From: WTGA01 sp965231865
GTDB lineage: Bacteria > Pseudomonadota > Gammaproteobacteria > Arenicellales > Poriferihabitantaceae
Length of the DNA stretch: 64,000 bases
NCBI GenBank assembly: GCA_965231865.1
Contig: CBDDOJ010000002.1
Location: forward strand, 496,001-560,000
Direction: 5' to 3'
In this document: one piece after another, positions 1-7,560 of the stretch
Layout of the letters: the number at the start of each line of letters is the position of its first letter
Position numbering within the stretch: the first letter of the stretch is position 1
Notes under the pieces: model-generated
The model's database searches: none
What the model saw: the letters and a program-made list of their open reading frames with translations, nothing else
What the model was told of the DNA's origin: nothing
Program-made: the position numbers and the translations under genes

Positions 1-416
1 CAGTTTATTTTGATTTAGATTCAGAAAGCGCAGGGACACGACGATTATTAATCGTACTTAGCTTAGTATTCCAGGCGCTGGATGAGGGGCTTCCACTCTG
101 TATTGATGAAATCGATGCCAGTTTGCACACCATAGCGAGTGAGGCAGTATTAAAGTTATTCTGCTTACCGGAAATAAATAGAAAAGGAGCGCAGTTGATT
201 GCGACAACTCACGATACCAACTTGATGAGTTCTAAAATGCTGAGACGCGACCAGCTTTGGTTTACTGAAAAGACATCAGAGGGAGCTACAGAGCTTTATC
301 CTCTAACAGAGATTCGAACACGCAAGGGTGACGATATCGAATCAGGGTATTTACAGGGCCGATTTGGTGCGCTGCCAAACGGTGACACGATTTCGGCATT
401 CTATGAGCCAGCTTAA
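1..416 (+). CDS. RloA/AbiL-like AAA ATPase, C-terminal part (partial)
   Basis: The gene is open from the left window edge to TAA at 414-416, so only about the last 137 residues are present. Reading from base 3, the peptide has an ABC-type signature-like stretch (DSESAGTRRLL), a Walker B motif followed by an acidic pair (LCIDEIDASLH), then a conserved histidine segment (LIATTHDTNLM). This is the arrangement of AAA_15/AAA_21-type ATPases of the OLD/RloA kind. The stop codon directly abuts the ATG of the RloB gene. In known families this ATPase is the energy or sensor subunit of a two-gene anti-phage module. The N-terminal Walker A lies outside the window, so the exact subfamily is inferred. Confidence 0.75.
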   Translation, partial: VYFDLDSESAGTRRLLIVLSLVFQALDEGLPLCIDEIDASLHTIASEAVLKLFCLPEINRKGAQLIATTHDTNLMSSKMLRRDQLWFTEKTSEGATELYPLTEIRTRKGDDIESGYLQGRFGALPNGDTISAFYEPA

Positions 417-1082
417 ATGGCGCGACGCAAGATACCTCCGATGCGGCGGCATAAAACGCAAAGAGAACCAAAAAGACGATTCATCCTTTTTTGCGAAGGC
501 CGGAACACAGAACCGGCATATTTTTCTGCGCTTAAACGAGTTTGGACTGGGGCATTGATTTCTGTTGAATCCAAGCCGGGAGTTGGAGTTCCCATGACTA
601 TAGCAAGGGAGGCTGTAAAATTTGCAAAATCCGAGGGATTGACCAAATCCAGTCGGCGCAAAAAGTCTTCATTCGAAAGAAAGGATGAGGTGTGGGCAGT
701 TTTTGACCGGGATACTCACCCAAATTTCGACGCAGCAGTAAAGTTTTGTCTGGACAATAGTGTCGGGGTAGCACGTTCTAACCCATGCTTTGAACTCTGG
801 CTGATTTTACATGAAAGAGATTGCGACAGACCCGACAGTAGCGACGCTATACAAAGAACGTTGAAGGAACTGAGACCAGAATATGACAGACATATAGGAA
901 AGATACCAGATTGCGACGAAATGGTTATCCGGGTTGAGTCTGCAGAAAGACGTGGAAATGTCTTGGTTGATCGTCGTAGAGAAGAAGGTAATCCGTATGG
1001 CAATCCTTCGACAACTGTAGGTATGCTGACTAAAGCAATACGGTTAGCAAACGAATTGTCACGTAGGAAGTTGTCCGAGTAA
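417..1082 (+). CDS. rloB: RloB/AbiLii family protein (Toprim-like effector)
   Basis: A 221-residue protein whose ATG follows the upstream stop codon with no gap (TAA|ATG), so translation is very probably coupled. The fold signature is of the RloB family, a Toprim-like nuclease relative: an early acidic motif (FCEGRNTEPAYF), a central DxD motif (VWAVFDRDTHPN), and the typical SNPCFELWLILH stretch. The N-terminus is strongly basic. RloA-RloB pairs are known from restriction loci, and the related AbiL pair causes abortive infection. Here the pair is the first of two defence genes in the island, the second being the EVE-nuclease on the other strand. Nuclease activity is inferred from family, not shown. 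Confidence 0.85.
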   Translation: MARRKIPPMRRHKTQREPKRRFILFCEGRNTEPAYFSALKRVWTGALISVESKPGVGVPMTIAREAVKFAKSEGLTKSSRRKKSSFERKDEVWAVFDRDTHPNFDAAVKFCLDNSVGVARSNPCFELWLILHERDCDRPDSSDAIQRTLKELRPEYDRHIGKIPDCDEMVIRVESAERRGNVLVDRRREEGNPYGNPSTTVGMLTKAIRLANELSRRKLSE

Positions 1083-1289
1083 GAGGGGGTGTCGCCACGC
1101 CACGCGCCTGTGGTCGGCACCGTCGCGGCACATCCTGTGATACAACCCTTTTTGCCTCGAATCCGTGTCACGTCACACGCACACCCCAAGGTGGAACTGC
1201 CCGCTCTAGTGGGCAGTTTGTTTTTGAGCTCCGCGCTGCGCTGCACTTTGTCCCGTGGCGCCGGAACAGGTCACTGCGGCACATAAGTA

Positions 1290-2363
1290 TTACAGATCGT
1301 CATGTTCTGGGTCCCACTCGGGCGTCATGGCATGGATCGCTTCCTTGGCACCAAAAATCCCATTGTCCCCATTTCCATAGATGGGATAACCGCTACGCAA
1401 CCTGCAAACGTTGAGATAAGCGTACGGATACAGGGTTTCTGGCCAATTAGCGCCTTTACGGATATAGACTCCATAGCGAAGCCCGTCGGTGACGATGAGC
1501 CTTTTGCAGTTCCCGTAGTCTTTGGCATAGTTCTTCGCTTGCTCAAACGCGCCCAAACAGGCTTGGTGCAGGGCCTTCGCCTCCACGACGAGGGTCAGAT
1601 TCTCCTTGTTATCTCTCGGCAGGCGAGAAAACAGGGCTACATCGATCCGGTTGTGTTCGATTGCAATCTTTTGCGGGGTCCAACCAAGAACCTTGAGAAG
1701 GGGTACGACGAGGTGACACACGATTTCGTGCTCGGAAGCCCCCCGCGTCCGGTACCAATTGGCCAATTGTACGAAGGAACCCTTCGGGTCGAGCAGTTCC
1801 CGGATTGGGTCGCCTGGCAGGCCCTTTTCGAATAGATAGATTGCGAGTTCGTCCTTCGCGAGTTCGAACGAACTGCCGTTATTATCCCGAAAATCCAGCG
1901 GTTCCATATCCCTCCAGTTTCCGTCGTCGTCGATTCCTCTCAGCGTCTCGCGAATCCAGGCCAGTGCCGGTTCTTTGTACAGTCTTGCATTCGTATGACG
2001 CGCAAAGACATTGGTTTCGAAGTCTTTGCCCTCGCAGGGCAACCACCGTACGCGTCTAGCATGGCCCAGCTTCCAGCCGTCAACATCGTTGAATTCGTCA
2101 ATGTGTTCATAGTTTCCGACCACTCCTATTGCATGTAAGCGGGAGAGCCCCATCTTGAGGACCACGATATCTCCTGGGCGCATCTCCTCGCACAGCCTTC
2201 GAACCCTCCCTTTTTCTTCGCGCTTCTCGGCATCGGTGTATTTAGACCACCGCGTCGTTCCGGGTCCTACAATGATGACGTTCCACCGCTTGCACAGGCC
2301 TACATGGTTATGACTCTGATCGCCAGCGGTATGTTGCCAGATCGTTTTCCCGTCTATGTTCAT
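1290..2363 (-). CDS. EVE-like domain fused to PD-(D/E)XK (HsdR-N-like) nuclease
   Basis: I chose ATG at 2361-2363 (357 residues) because the EVE-like domain begins right there (IWQHTAGDQS, then WNVIIVGPG). A TTG start at 2465 would add 34 low-complexity residues. Residues about 5-90 match EVE/PUA-like base readers, with the pattern AGD...GPG...GDIVVLKMG...HAIGVVG. Residues about 225-320 match the N-terminal nuclease domain of type I restriction subunits: VVPLLKVLGW, then IEHNRIDVALF and LVVEAKAL, giving the D and ExK of a PD-(D/E)XK site. The middle part is not recognised. The likely role is recognition of modified DNA bases with cleavage, as in type IV restriction. That role is inference. 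It lies convergent to rloB, 207 bp away. Confidence 0.7.
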   Translation of the reverse strand: MNIDGKTIWQHTAGDQSHNHVGLCKRWNVIIVGPGTTRWSKYTDAEKREEKGRVRRLCEEMRPGDIVVLKMGLSRLHAIGVVGNYEHIDEFNDVDGWKLGHARRVRWLPCEGKDFETNVFARHTNARLYKEPALAWIRETLRGIDDDGNWRDMEPLDFRDNNGSSFELAKDELAIYLFEKGLPGDPIRELLDPKGSFVQLANWYRTRGASEHEIVCHLVVPLLKVLGWTPQKIAIEHNRIDVALFSRLPRDNKENLTLVVEAKALHQACLGAFEQAKNYAKDYGNCKRLIVTDGLRYGVYIRKGANWPETLYPYAYLNVCRLRSGYPIYGNGDNGIFGAKEAIHAMTPEWDPEHDDL

Positions 2364-2531
2364 AGGACACAGTTTCTCACCGTCTGAGGTTGGTGCGTTG
2401 CACTGGCTATGCGAAAGGGAGTCGGCATTGAGACGATCAGGCTCCTCCCAGAATCGTCCGGCCAAAAATGCACATTGTCATGGCTGTTAGAATCCTCCAT
2501 TATATACCTACATACCGAAGGATATCCCTTG

Positions 2532-2945
2532 ATGTTGTGGATTAAATCAATACACATAATTGCCATGGTCGCCTGGTTCGCGGGGTTGTTTTATCTGCCC
2601 AGGCTCTTTGTTTATCATGCCCAGACGACCAATGGACCGAGTATCGAGCTTTTCAAGACCATGGAGCGAAGACTGTTTTTCGGCATCATGACCCCGGCTG
2701 CAGTCCTGACCCTCGTATTTGGAGTCTGGCTTTGGGTTGGCTATGGGTTTACCGGCATCTGGTTAACCTTGAAACTGGGACTCGTGGCGCTGGTGGTCCT
2801 CCATCATATCTGGTGTTACCGAGCATTGACGGCTTTCCAAAACAATGCAAACACCAAAACGCATGTTTACTATCGATGGATGAATGAGTTGCCGGTTTTG
2901 CTTCTCATCGGCATCGTCCTGCTGGTCGTGTTCAAACCCGGTTGA
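2532..2945 (+). CDS. hemJ: Protoporphyrinogen IX oxidase HemJ
   Basis: A 137-residue membrane protein of the HemJ (formerly UPF0093/CopD-like) family, which oxidises protoporphyrinogen IX to protoporphyrin IX in heme synthesis. I see four hydrophobic segments (about residues 3-23, 49-70, 76-95, 115-136). The N-terminal IKSIHIIAMVAWFAGLFYL carries the conserved histidine and tryptophan, and WLTLKLGLV is the second family motif. The ATG at 2532 has AAGGA 9 bases upstream, whereas an upstream in-frame start would add 41 residues unlike the family. trmL begins 4 bases after the stop, so the two are probably cotranscribed. Confidence 0.9.
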   Translation: MLWIKSIHIIAMVAWFAGLFYLPRLFVYHAQTTNGPSIELFKTMERRLFFGIMTPAAVLTLVFGVWLWVGYGFTGIWLTLKLGLVALVVLHHIWCYRALTAFQNNANTKTHVYYRWMNELPVLLLIGIVLLVVFKPG

Positions 2946-2949
2946 TGCC

Positions 2950-3414
2950 ATGTTCCGGATTGCGCTGTTCGAGCCGGAGATTCCGCCGAATACGGGAAAT
3001 ATCATCCGGTTGTGCGCAAACACGGGTTGCGTCCTGCACCTGATCGGCCGATTGGGATTTGACATGGATGAAAAGCAGCTGCGCCGGGCCGGTTTGGACT
3101 ATCACCAGTACGCCCGGGTGAAAACCTGGGTGGACTGGGATTCATTCAGGCGGAAGCATCCGGCTCGTATCGTTTCATTTTCCACCCGGAATCATCGGTG
3201 TTACAGCGATTTCCGGTTCTCGGCGGGAGACATCCTGCTGTTCGGTTCAGAGACCCGCGGACTGCCCGGATGGCTCGGTGAGCAGGTCGAGGAAGAAAAC
3301 AGGCTGACCATCCCCATGGAGGAAAATAGCCGGAGTCTGAATCTGTCGAACAGCGTTGCCATCGCGGTGTATGAGGCCTGGCGCCAAAATGGCTTCCGCA
3401 ACAGGTCGCTTTAG
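2950..3414 (+). CDS. trmL: tRNA (cytidine(34)-2'-O)-methyltransferase TrmL
   Basis: A 154-residue SPOUT methyltransferase that 2'-O-methylates the wobble base of tRNA-Leu isoacceptors using S-adenosylmethionine. The family motifs are clear: LFEPEIPPNTGNIIRLCANT at the N-terminus, then LFGSETRGLP, and the knot-forming C-terminal stretch with RSLNLSNSVAIAVYEAWRQ. Length agrees with the E. coli protein (157). It starts 4 bases after hemJ. Its stop TAG (3412-3414) overlaps the stop of convergent gpsA, whose TAA reads from the same TTAG on the other strand. Confidence 0.93.
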   Translation: MFRIALFEPEIPPNTGNIIRLCANTGCVLHLIGRLGFDMDEKQLRRAGLDYHQYARVKTWVDWDSFRRKHPARIVSFSTRNHRCYSDFRFSAGDILLFGSETRGLPGWLGEQVEEENRLTIPMEENSRSLNLSNSVAIAVYEAWRQNGFRNRSL

Positions 3415-4436
3415 TGGGTTTCGGCTTTTGGACCTCTTGACAGCAGGGATTTGACCGCACTGGCCGGGTCCGTGTTTTCAAAAATGATTTTGTAGGTCTG
3501 TTCCGTGATGGGCATGTCAATGCCATGTTTCCGACCCGCTGAATACAGTTCCCGGGTGGTCAATATTCCCTCGATTTCCTGGGCGATGTCATCAATCACC
3601 TGTTGTCTTGCCCTGCCCTGCCCCAGACCCAGGCCAAATCTCCGGTTGCGGGACTGATCATCTGTGCACGTCAGTATCAAATCGCCCACACCCGTCAGGC
3701 CGGCAAAGGTTTCCGGTTTGCCTCCCAGGGCCAGTCCCAGCCGTGTCAGTTCCGAAAGGCCCCGGGTGATGAGCGCAGCCCGGGCATTGACGCCATAGCC
3801 CAGTCCGTCACTGATCCCCGCTGCGATTGCCATGACATTCTTGATGGCGCCTCCAAGCTGGACGCCGATCAGGTCGTCGCTGTAGTAAACCCGGGTGGTG
3901 GGCGTACGAAACCAGTTGGCCATCATTTCGGCATCGGCTGAGCGGTCACTCGCAACCGTGAGCGCCGTTGGCAGGTTCATGGCGGTCTCCCGTGCAAAGC
4001 TTGGCCCTGAAATGACCCCTGTCCGGGCTTCCTGCCCGAGCACATCGTTCGCAACCTTGCTGAGCAATTCCCCGGTGGTACAGTCGAATCCCTTGGTCCC
4101 CCAGATGACCGTGGCTTGTTCCAGCGACCGGCTCTGGGAGCGAATCTGGGATTTCAGTGCTTCAAGAGTACTTCTGAAACCATGGCTGGGGGTGGCAATG
4201 ACGAAACAATGCGTTTCATGGATGGCGCGGGCAAATTCCACTTCAATCTCCAGGTTGTCCGGCAATCGGACGCCGGGGAGATAACGCTCATTACACCGAT
4301 TTTTTCGTGCCCTGGACAATTCCTCTGCATTTCGGCCCCAAAGCACCACACGCTCGATATTGTTGGACAGCAACAGGGACAGGGCGGTACCCCAGGACCC
4401 TGCGCCCAGTACAGAAACAGTGCGAAGGGGCATCAT
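3411..4436 (-). CDS. gpsA: Glycerol-3-phosphate dehydrogenase [NAD(P)+]
   Basis: A 341-residue cytosolic enzyme that makes sn-glycerol 3-phosphate from dihydroxyacetone phosphate for phospholipid synthesis. It has the N-terminal Rossmann motif VLGAGSWGTAL, the WGTKGFD and ISGPSFARE signatures, the catalytic lysine region GAIKNVMAIAAGISDGLG, and FAGLTGVGDLILTCT. In E. coli gpsA lies directly downstream of secB in one operon. Here secB is upstream on the same strand but separated by about 1.5 kb of inserted DNA, so the gene may have gained its own promoter. Start is the first of two adjacent Met codons. Confidence 0.95.
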   Translation of the reverse strand: MMPLRTVSVLGAGSWGTALSLLLSNNIERVVLWGRNAEELSRARKNRCNERYLPGVRLPDNLEIEVEFARAIHETHCFVIATPSHGFRSTLEALKSQIRSQSRSLEQATVIWGTKGFDCTTGELLSKVANDVLGQEARTGVISGPSFARETAMNLPTALTVASDRSADAEMMANWFRTPTTRVYYSDDLIGVQLGGAIKNVMAIAAGISDGLGYGVNARAALITRGLSELTRLGLALGGKPETFAGLTGVGDLILTCTDDQSRNRRFGLGLGQGRARQQVIDDIAQEIEGILTTRELYSAGRKHGIDMPITEQTYKIIFENTDPASAVKSLLSRGPKAETH

Positions 4437-4588
4437 CGGGTCTCGTTCAAAAGAGGATTGGTTTGGACAAACCGGGGCGCCGTCAGTTTCGGGGATAAAA
4501 TCGGCACCAATGGGTCATGCTATGGTGCTCGTATTTTCCACCAAACCGAACCGGGCGAACTGCATACGGTCCCTTCATGTTCAACCTC

Positions 4589-5516
4589 TTAAGGAGTTGT
4601 TGGTGTGGGTCGAGGGGATATTTTGATAAATGCTCGACCATCATGGTTTTCAACAATTTTTACGGCACTTGTTCCAGGAATATGTGACGTAGAGTGAAAA
4701 ACAGGAATCAAGTCTTGAAACTGTTGGTCGGTTTCTAGCCTCGAGTTCGCGGTCTTCAGCTTCTGTTCTAGGGATGTGTCTATTATGGCTGTTGAAATTT
4801 TCATGACCAGCAAGCCAATCAGAAATATCTTCTGCTTTATCTGGACCAGTATCACTGTTTTTGAACATGTAAGATGTAAGCCATGTCTTGACCAATTCCC
4901 TCGTCATCGCTAGTGCAGATTCGCACTGCACTAGCAGGGCAGGTCCATATTGCTCAAGCATTGGTAACCAAGCGGCTAGCTTTGCTGGGTCTGCGCACTC
5001 CTGCTGTGCCTGATCAAATTGGTCAAGGACCGCCTGTGCTGGCACAGCCCGTATTCCTAATGATGTAGGAATCAGAATCTGTGGATCAGTTGGGCCTAGG
5101 GATGAATGCTCGCCGAGTACGATTTGGTTTGCAGCACATGCAATCATTGTTGCAGCTAACATGGCGAGCTGTGGCACAATTACTCGAATATCAGAAAAAC
5201 GAGATCTCAAATACGAGACAATTGCCTCTGCTGCCTCTGGAGAACCTCCAGGACTATGGATAATCAAATCAAGACTTTCACCCTCCAACGTATAGCAAAC
5301 TTCCATAAAGGCCTGCATATCCTCATCATTGATAGAAATCATGGAAGGAGGGGCATCATCCCTTTGTAACCAGCCTGAAGCGTAAAGAATCACATTGCGC
5401 TCAGTATGCCGATGAAGTTCGACTAGGTACTTCCTGCGAACACTGTCAAAGTCCCACGGTTGCCCTTGTTTTTCTGTGGCAGTTAGTTCTTTCAGATTCT
5501 CACTCCAACCTGGCAT
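4589..5516 (-). pseudogene. SDH-type (SppA/ClpP-fold) serine protease, frameshifted and nucleophile lost
   Basis: Reads from ATG at 5514-5516. The first 225 or so residues match the serine dehydrogenase proteinase family (ClpP/SppA fold): LIIHSPGGSPEAAEAI, then VLGEHSSLGPTDPQI. After IPRTEAED near 4760 the frame loses similarity, while the neighbouring frame supplies the family's C-terminus (LETDQQFQDL, then VKIVENHDGRAFIK) down to a stop at 4589. One single-base indel therefore splits the gene. In addition the segment expected to carry the catalytic serine (family AMSAxTM) reads AMLAATM, a TCA to TTA change at 5157-5159. Both changes point to an inactive protein. It lies in visibly AT-rich inserted DNA between gpsA and secB. 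Confidence 0.7.
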
Positions 5517-5541
5517 TTCTAGAATCCGATATTTTCTAAAT

Positions 5542-5742
5542 TCAAGAAATACTTGAGGAGTTTGTTGTCGTGATTATTGCAGGTTTTTGAATAACAGAGC
5601 GGTAGGATTTGAAGTTTTGGTTCTTCTCGTTCCAATTACAGTAGACTTGCATGGCTTCGTGTACACCTGGGCGAGAAAGCGCCTCCTTTAGAATCTCAGC
5701 ATGTGCTTGTTCCCGGTTCGAGTGCTTGGTTGGTGTAGGCAT
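5542..5742 (-). CDS. Small hypothetical protein upstream of the SDH-type protease
   Basis: A 66-residue soluble protein starting at ATG 5740-5742. It is rich in Asn, Ser and Thr at the C-terminus (IITTTNSSSIS) and has a helical middle part. No family is recognised with confidence. It ends 25 bases before the protease-like gene on the same strand, so the two form one transcription unit, and a small partner beside SDH-type proteases is plausible. No clear ribosome binding site is visible. The DNA is AT-rich like the neighbouring pseudogene and unlike secB, consistent with joint acquisition. Function unknown. Confidence 0.45.
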   Translation of the reverse strand: MPTPTKHSNREQAHAEILKEALSRPGVHEAMQVYCNWNEKNQNFKSYRSVIQKPAIITTTNSSSIS

Positions 5743-5992
5743 TTAAAATAATTCTCGTATTTTCGGTATATTATTTTACCACAGAGTGATTACCAAATCT
5801 TAATATTACGAGTTGATGGGAGAGAAAGATCAACCATCACCTCCACCCCGAGTCATGGTTGTCATCCGTGACCGCACGTTCCGTCGACCCCTGACTGGTA
5901 CACCATCAGACGGATATTGACCGGTAAAAGCTGTGAAGCTTGACCCGTATCTTCAGCAGTGAACGGCATTTCGCCAGGGTGCCTAAGGGCAG

Positions 5993-6502
5993 CTAGTGGG
6001 TGTGCGGGGAGGCATCTTTCGGTTGCTGTTTTGAACGGTAGAGCGATTCAAAGTTGACTGGAGCCAGGAGAAATGCACCGAACCCGCCTTTGGTAATCAG
6101 GTTGTTCAGTTCCTCACGGGCAAACGGCAGTAAAATGCCCGGGCAGGCGACCTCGATCACAATCTGCCGGGTATCCACATCCGGGTGCTGTATCCGGAAC
6201 ACCCCGGCCTGATGTACTTCTGCCAGGTAGACCGTGGTGTTTTCATGTGCCGCAGTCACCGTTGCCTTGAGAATGATTTCGGAGATGTTGTTCGTTTCAT
6301 CAACCAGTTGATAGTCGATGGCAATTTGAATATCGTGGATGAGTTTCACCTTCGGCTGGGTGAATATTTTCGGTGTGGAGGGGGCTTCAAAGGACGCATC
6401 CTTCAAATACACTTTGACGGTGTCAAATCGTGTGGCGGGTTTTCCGGAAGAAGCAGGGTCTTCCTGAGCGGGCCCATCCGGGCTGTTGCCGTTATCAGCC
6501 AT
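5993..6502 (-). CDS. secB: Protein-export chaperone SecB
   Basis: A 169-residue cytosolic tetrameric chaperone that holds precursor proteins unfolded and delivers them to SecA. Residues about 35-155 carry the family features: IFTQPKVKLIHDIQI, VYLAEVHQAGVFRI, and the strongly conserved CPGILLPFAREELNNLITKG. The N-terminal 30 residues are acidic and disordered-looking, as in many relatives. It follows the rhodanese gene on the same strand with a 33-base gap. The usual glutaredoxin gene grxC between these two in many gammaproteobacteria is absent. Downstream lies the inserted protease segment rather than gpsA. Confidence 0.95.
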   Translation of the reverse strand: MADNGNSPDGPAQEDPASSGKPATRFDTVKVYLKDASFEAPSTPKIFTQPKVKLIHDIQIAIDYQLVDETNNISEIILKATVTAAHENTTVYLAEVHQAGVFRIQHPDVDTRQIVIEVACPGILLPFAREELNNLITKGGFGAFLLAPVNFESLYRSKQQPKDASPHTH

Positions 6503-6535
6503 GGCCCGTCCTGTCCAGGGGACGTTTTGAAAACA

Positions 6536-6955
6536 TCAGCTTTTTTCCAGGGGCAGGTTTTCCTTCTTCCATCCGCTTAAACCGCCTGACAGGATATACA
6601 CGTCCGCAAATTCATTTTTCTTCAGAACCGAAACCGCTTTTTTGGAATTTGCACCGGTTTCACAGGCCAGCACGATTGGTTTTTTCTGGTACTTTTTCAG
6701 CTTGCCAAGTGAGTCCGGAAACCGGCTGAAAGGGATGTTGATGGACTGGGAAATATGACCTTTTTTGAAACGGTCCTTTTCATTCAGGTCTATGATGACG
6801 GCATGATTCCGTGACTGCAATGGGGGCAGCTGCGCCGGGGTCACAATTTTGGAACCCCCCACCCCCTTGGATGCAGGGTCGAAGCTCAGCAACAGCACAA
6901 TGACAATCAGCATGGCAAACAGGTACCAGTACTCCGTCATAAAATCGATATACAT
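6536..6955 (-). CDS. yibN: Membrane-anchored rhodanese-like protein (YibN type)
   Basis: A 139-residue protein with one N-terminal membrane helix (about residues 9-24, YLFAMLIVIVLLLSF) followed by a single cytoplasmic rhodanese domain. The active-site loop is intact, with cysteine in VLACETGANSKKAV, and the domain ends with the usual LSGGLSGWKKENLP. It probably acts in sulfur transfer or thiol redox near the membrane. Its position directly upstream of secB is the conserved gammaproteobacterial arrangement. Confidence 0.88.
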   Translation of the reverse strand: MYIDFMTEYWYLFAMLIVIVLLLSFDPASKGVGGSKIVTPAQLPPLQSRNHAVIIDLNEKDRFKKGHISQSINIPFSRFPDSLGKLKKYQKKPIVLACETGANSKKAVSVLKKNEFADVYILSGGLSGWKKENLPLEKS

Positions 6956-7560
6956 GTCTAAATCGGTTAACAGTGGTTTGGAGGCTCTGCCTGGAGGATT
7001 GTAAAATTCCAGATCGCGGAGGAGATAAAACGCATAACACTATACCGCCGGATTATACACCAACTCTTTCCGGATAGTGTTTTGCCCTGGGGAAAAATTT
7101 CCCCGGACCCCGCCAGGGTCGGTTCAGAATTTCAGCCCGGCACCCGGCACCCGGGACGAGGCCGCGGTCTGGACTTTGAAGCACGAAGAAAGAAGTCCCG
7201 GACTGCGGTGGCCGGGAGATCAGCATGCCGGTCAAACCGCCCCACGGTCTGGGGCCGGAACCGGGCCAACCCAACCGCCGGGGCCATCGAGCCAGAGGGG
7301 GATGGATAGCAAACCCCCTGTGTTTTGTGTTAGTGTAAAGCAACTGATTCGCGGGGTGCTGGGACAGTACAAAGTGCTCTTCGGCGGCAATGCCTGTCAG
7401 CACAAGTGGTGCGTTGGGCATTCTCTGCGCGGGGTGCAAGAAGTCCCGCCACGGCCCTCCGGCGGTGAGGGCAGGTTACCAGGCGCAGATGTGATGGATG
7501 GTTCCCGGGAGACTCCCGGAGACCTGCTATCGTAGCGTCGGTTTGAACAGGATGGTACCA
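6956..7560. other. Gene-poor stretch between yibN and ctpA
   Basis: About 600 bases between divergent genes with no open frame that looks real. In many gammaproteobacteria gpmI and envC lie here between yibN and ctpA, and neither is recognisable. The stretch holds a perfect 7-bp inverted repeat with 2-base centre (GGGGAAAAATTTCCCC, 7089-7104), with no T-run, and G/C-rich sequence. It must contain the promoters for both flanking genes. I see no RNA gene. Confidence 0.5.

Noticed and set aside
4740..4800. Programmed ribosomal frameshift in the ClpP-fold gene
   Set aside because: No slippery heptamer such as A-AAA-AAG or stop-codon-plus-pseudoknot arrangement is seen at the joint, and the probable loss of the catalytic Ser points to decay.
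7041..7540. Possible gpmI or envC remnants
   Set aside because: No frame shows metallophosphomutase or LytM/coiled-coil patterns; nothing recognisable remains.
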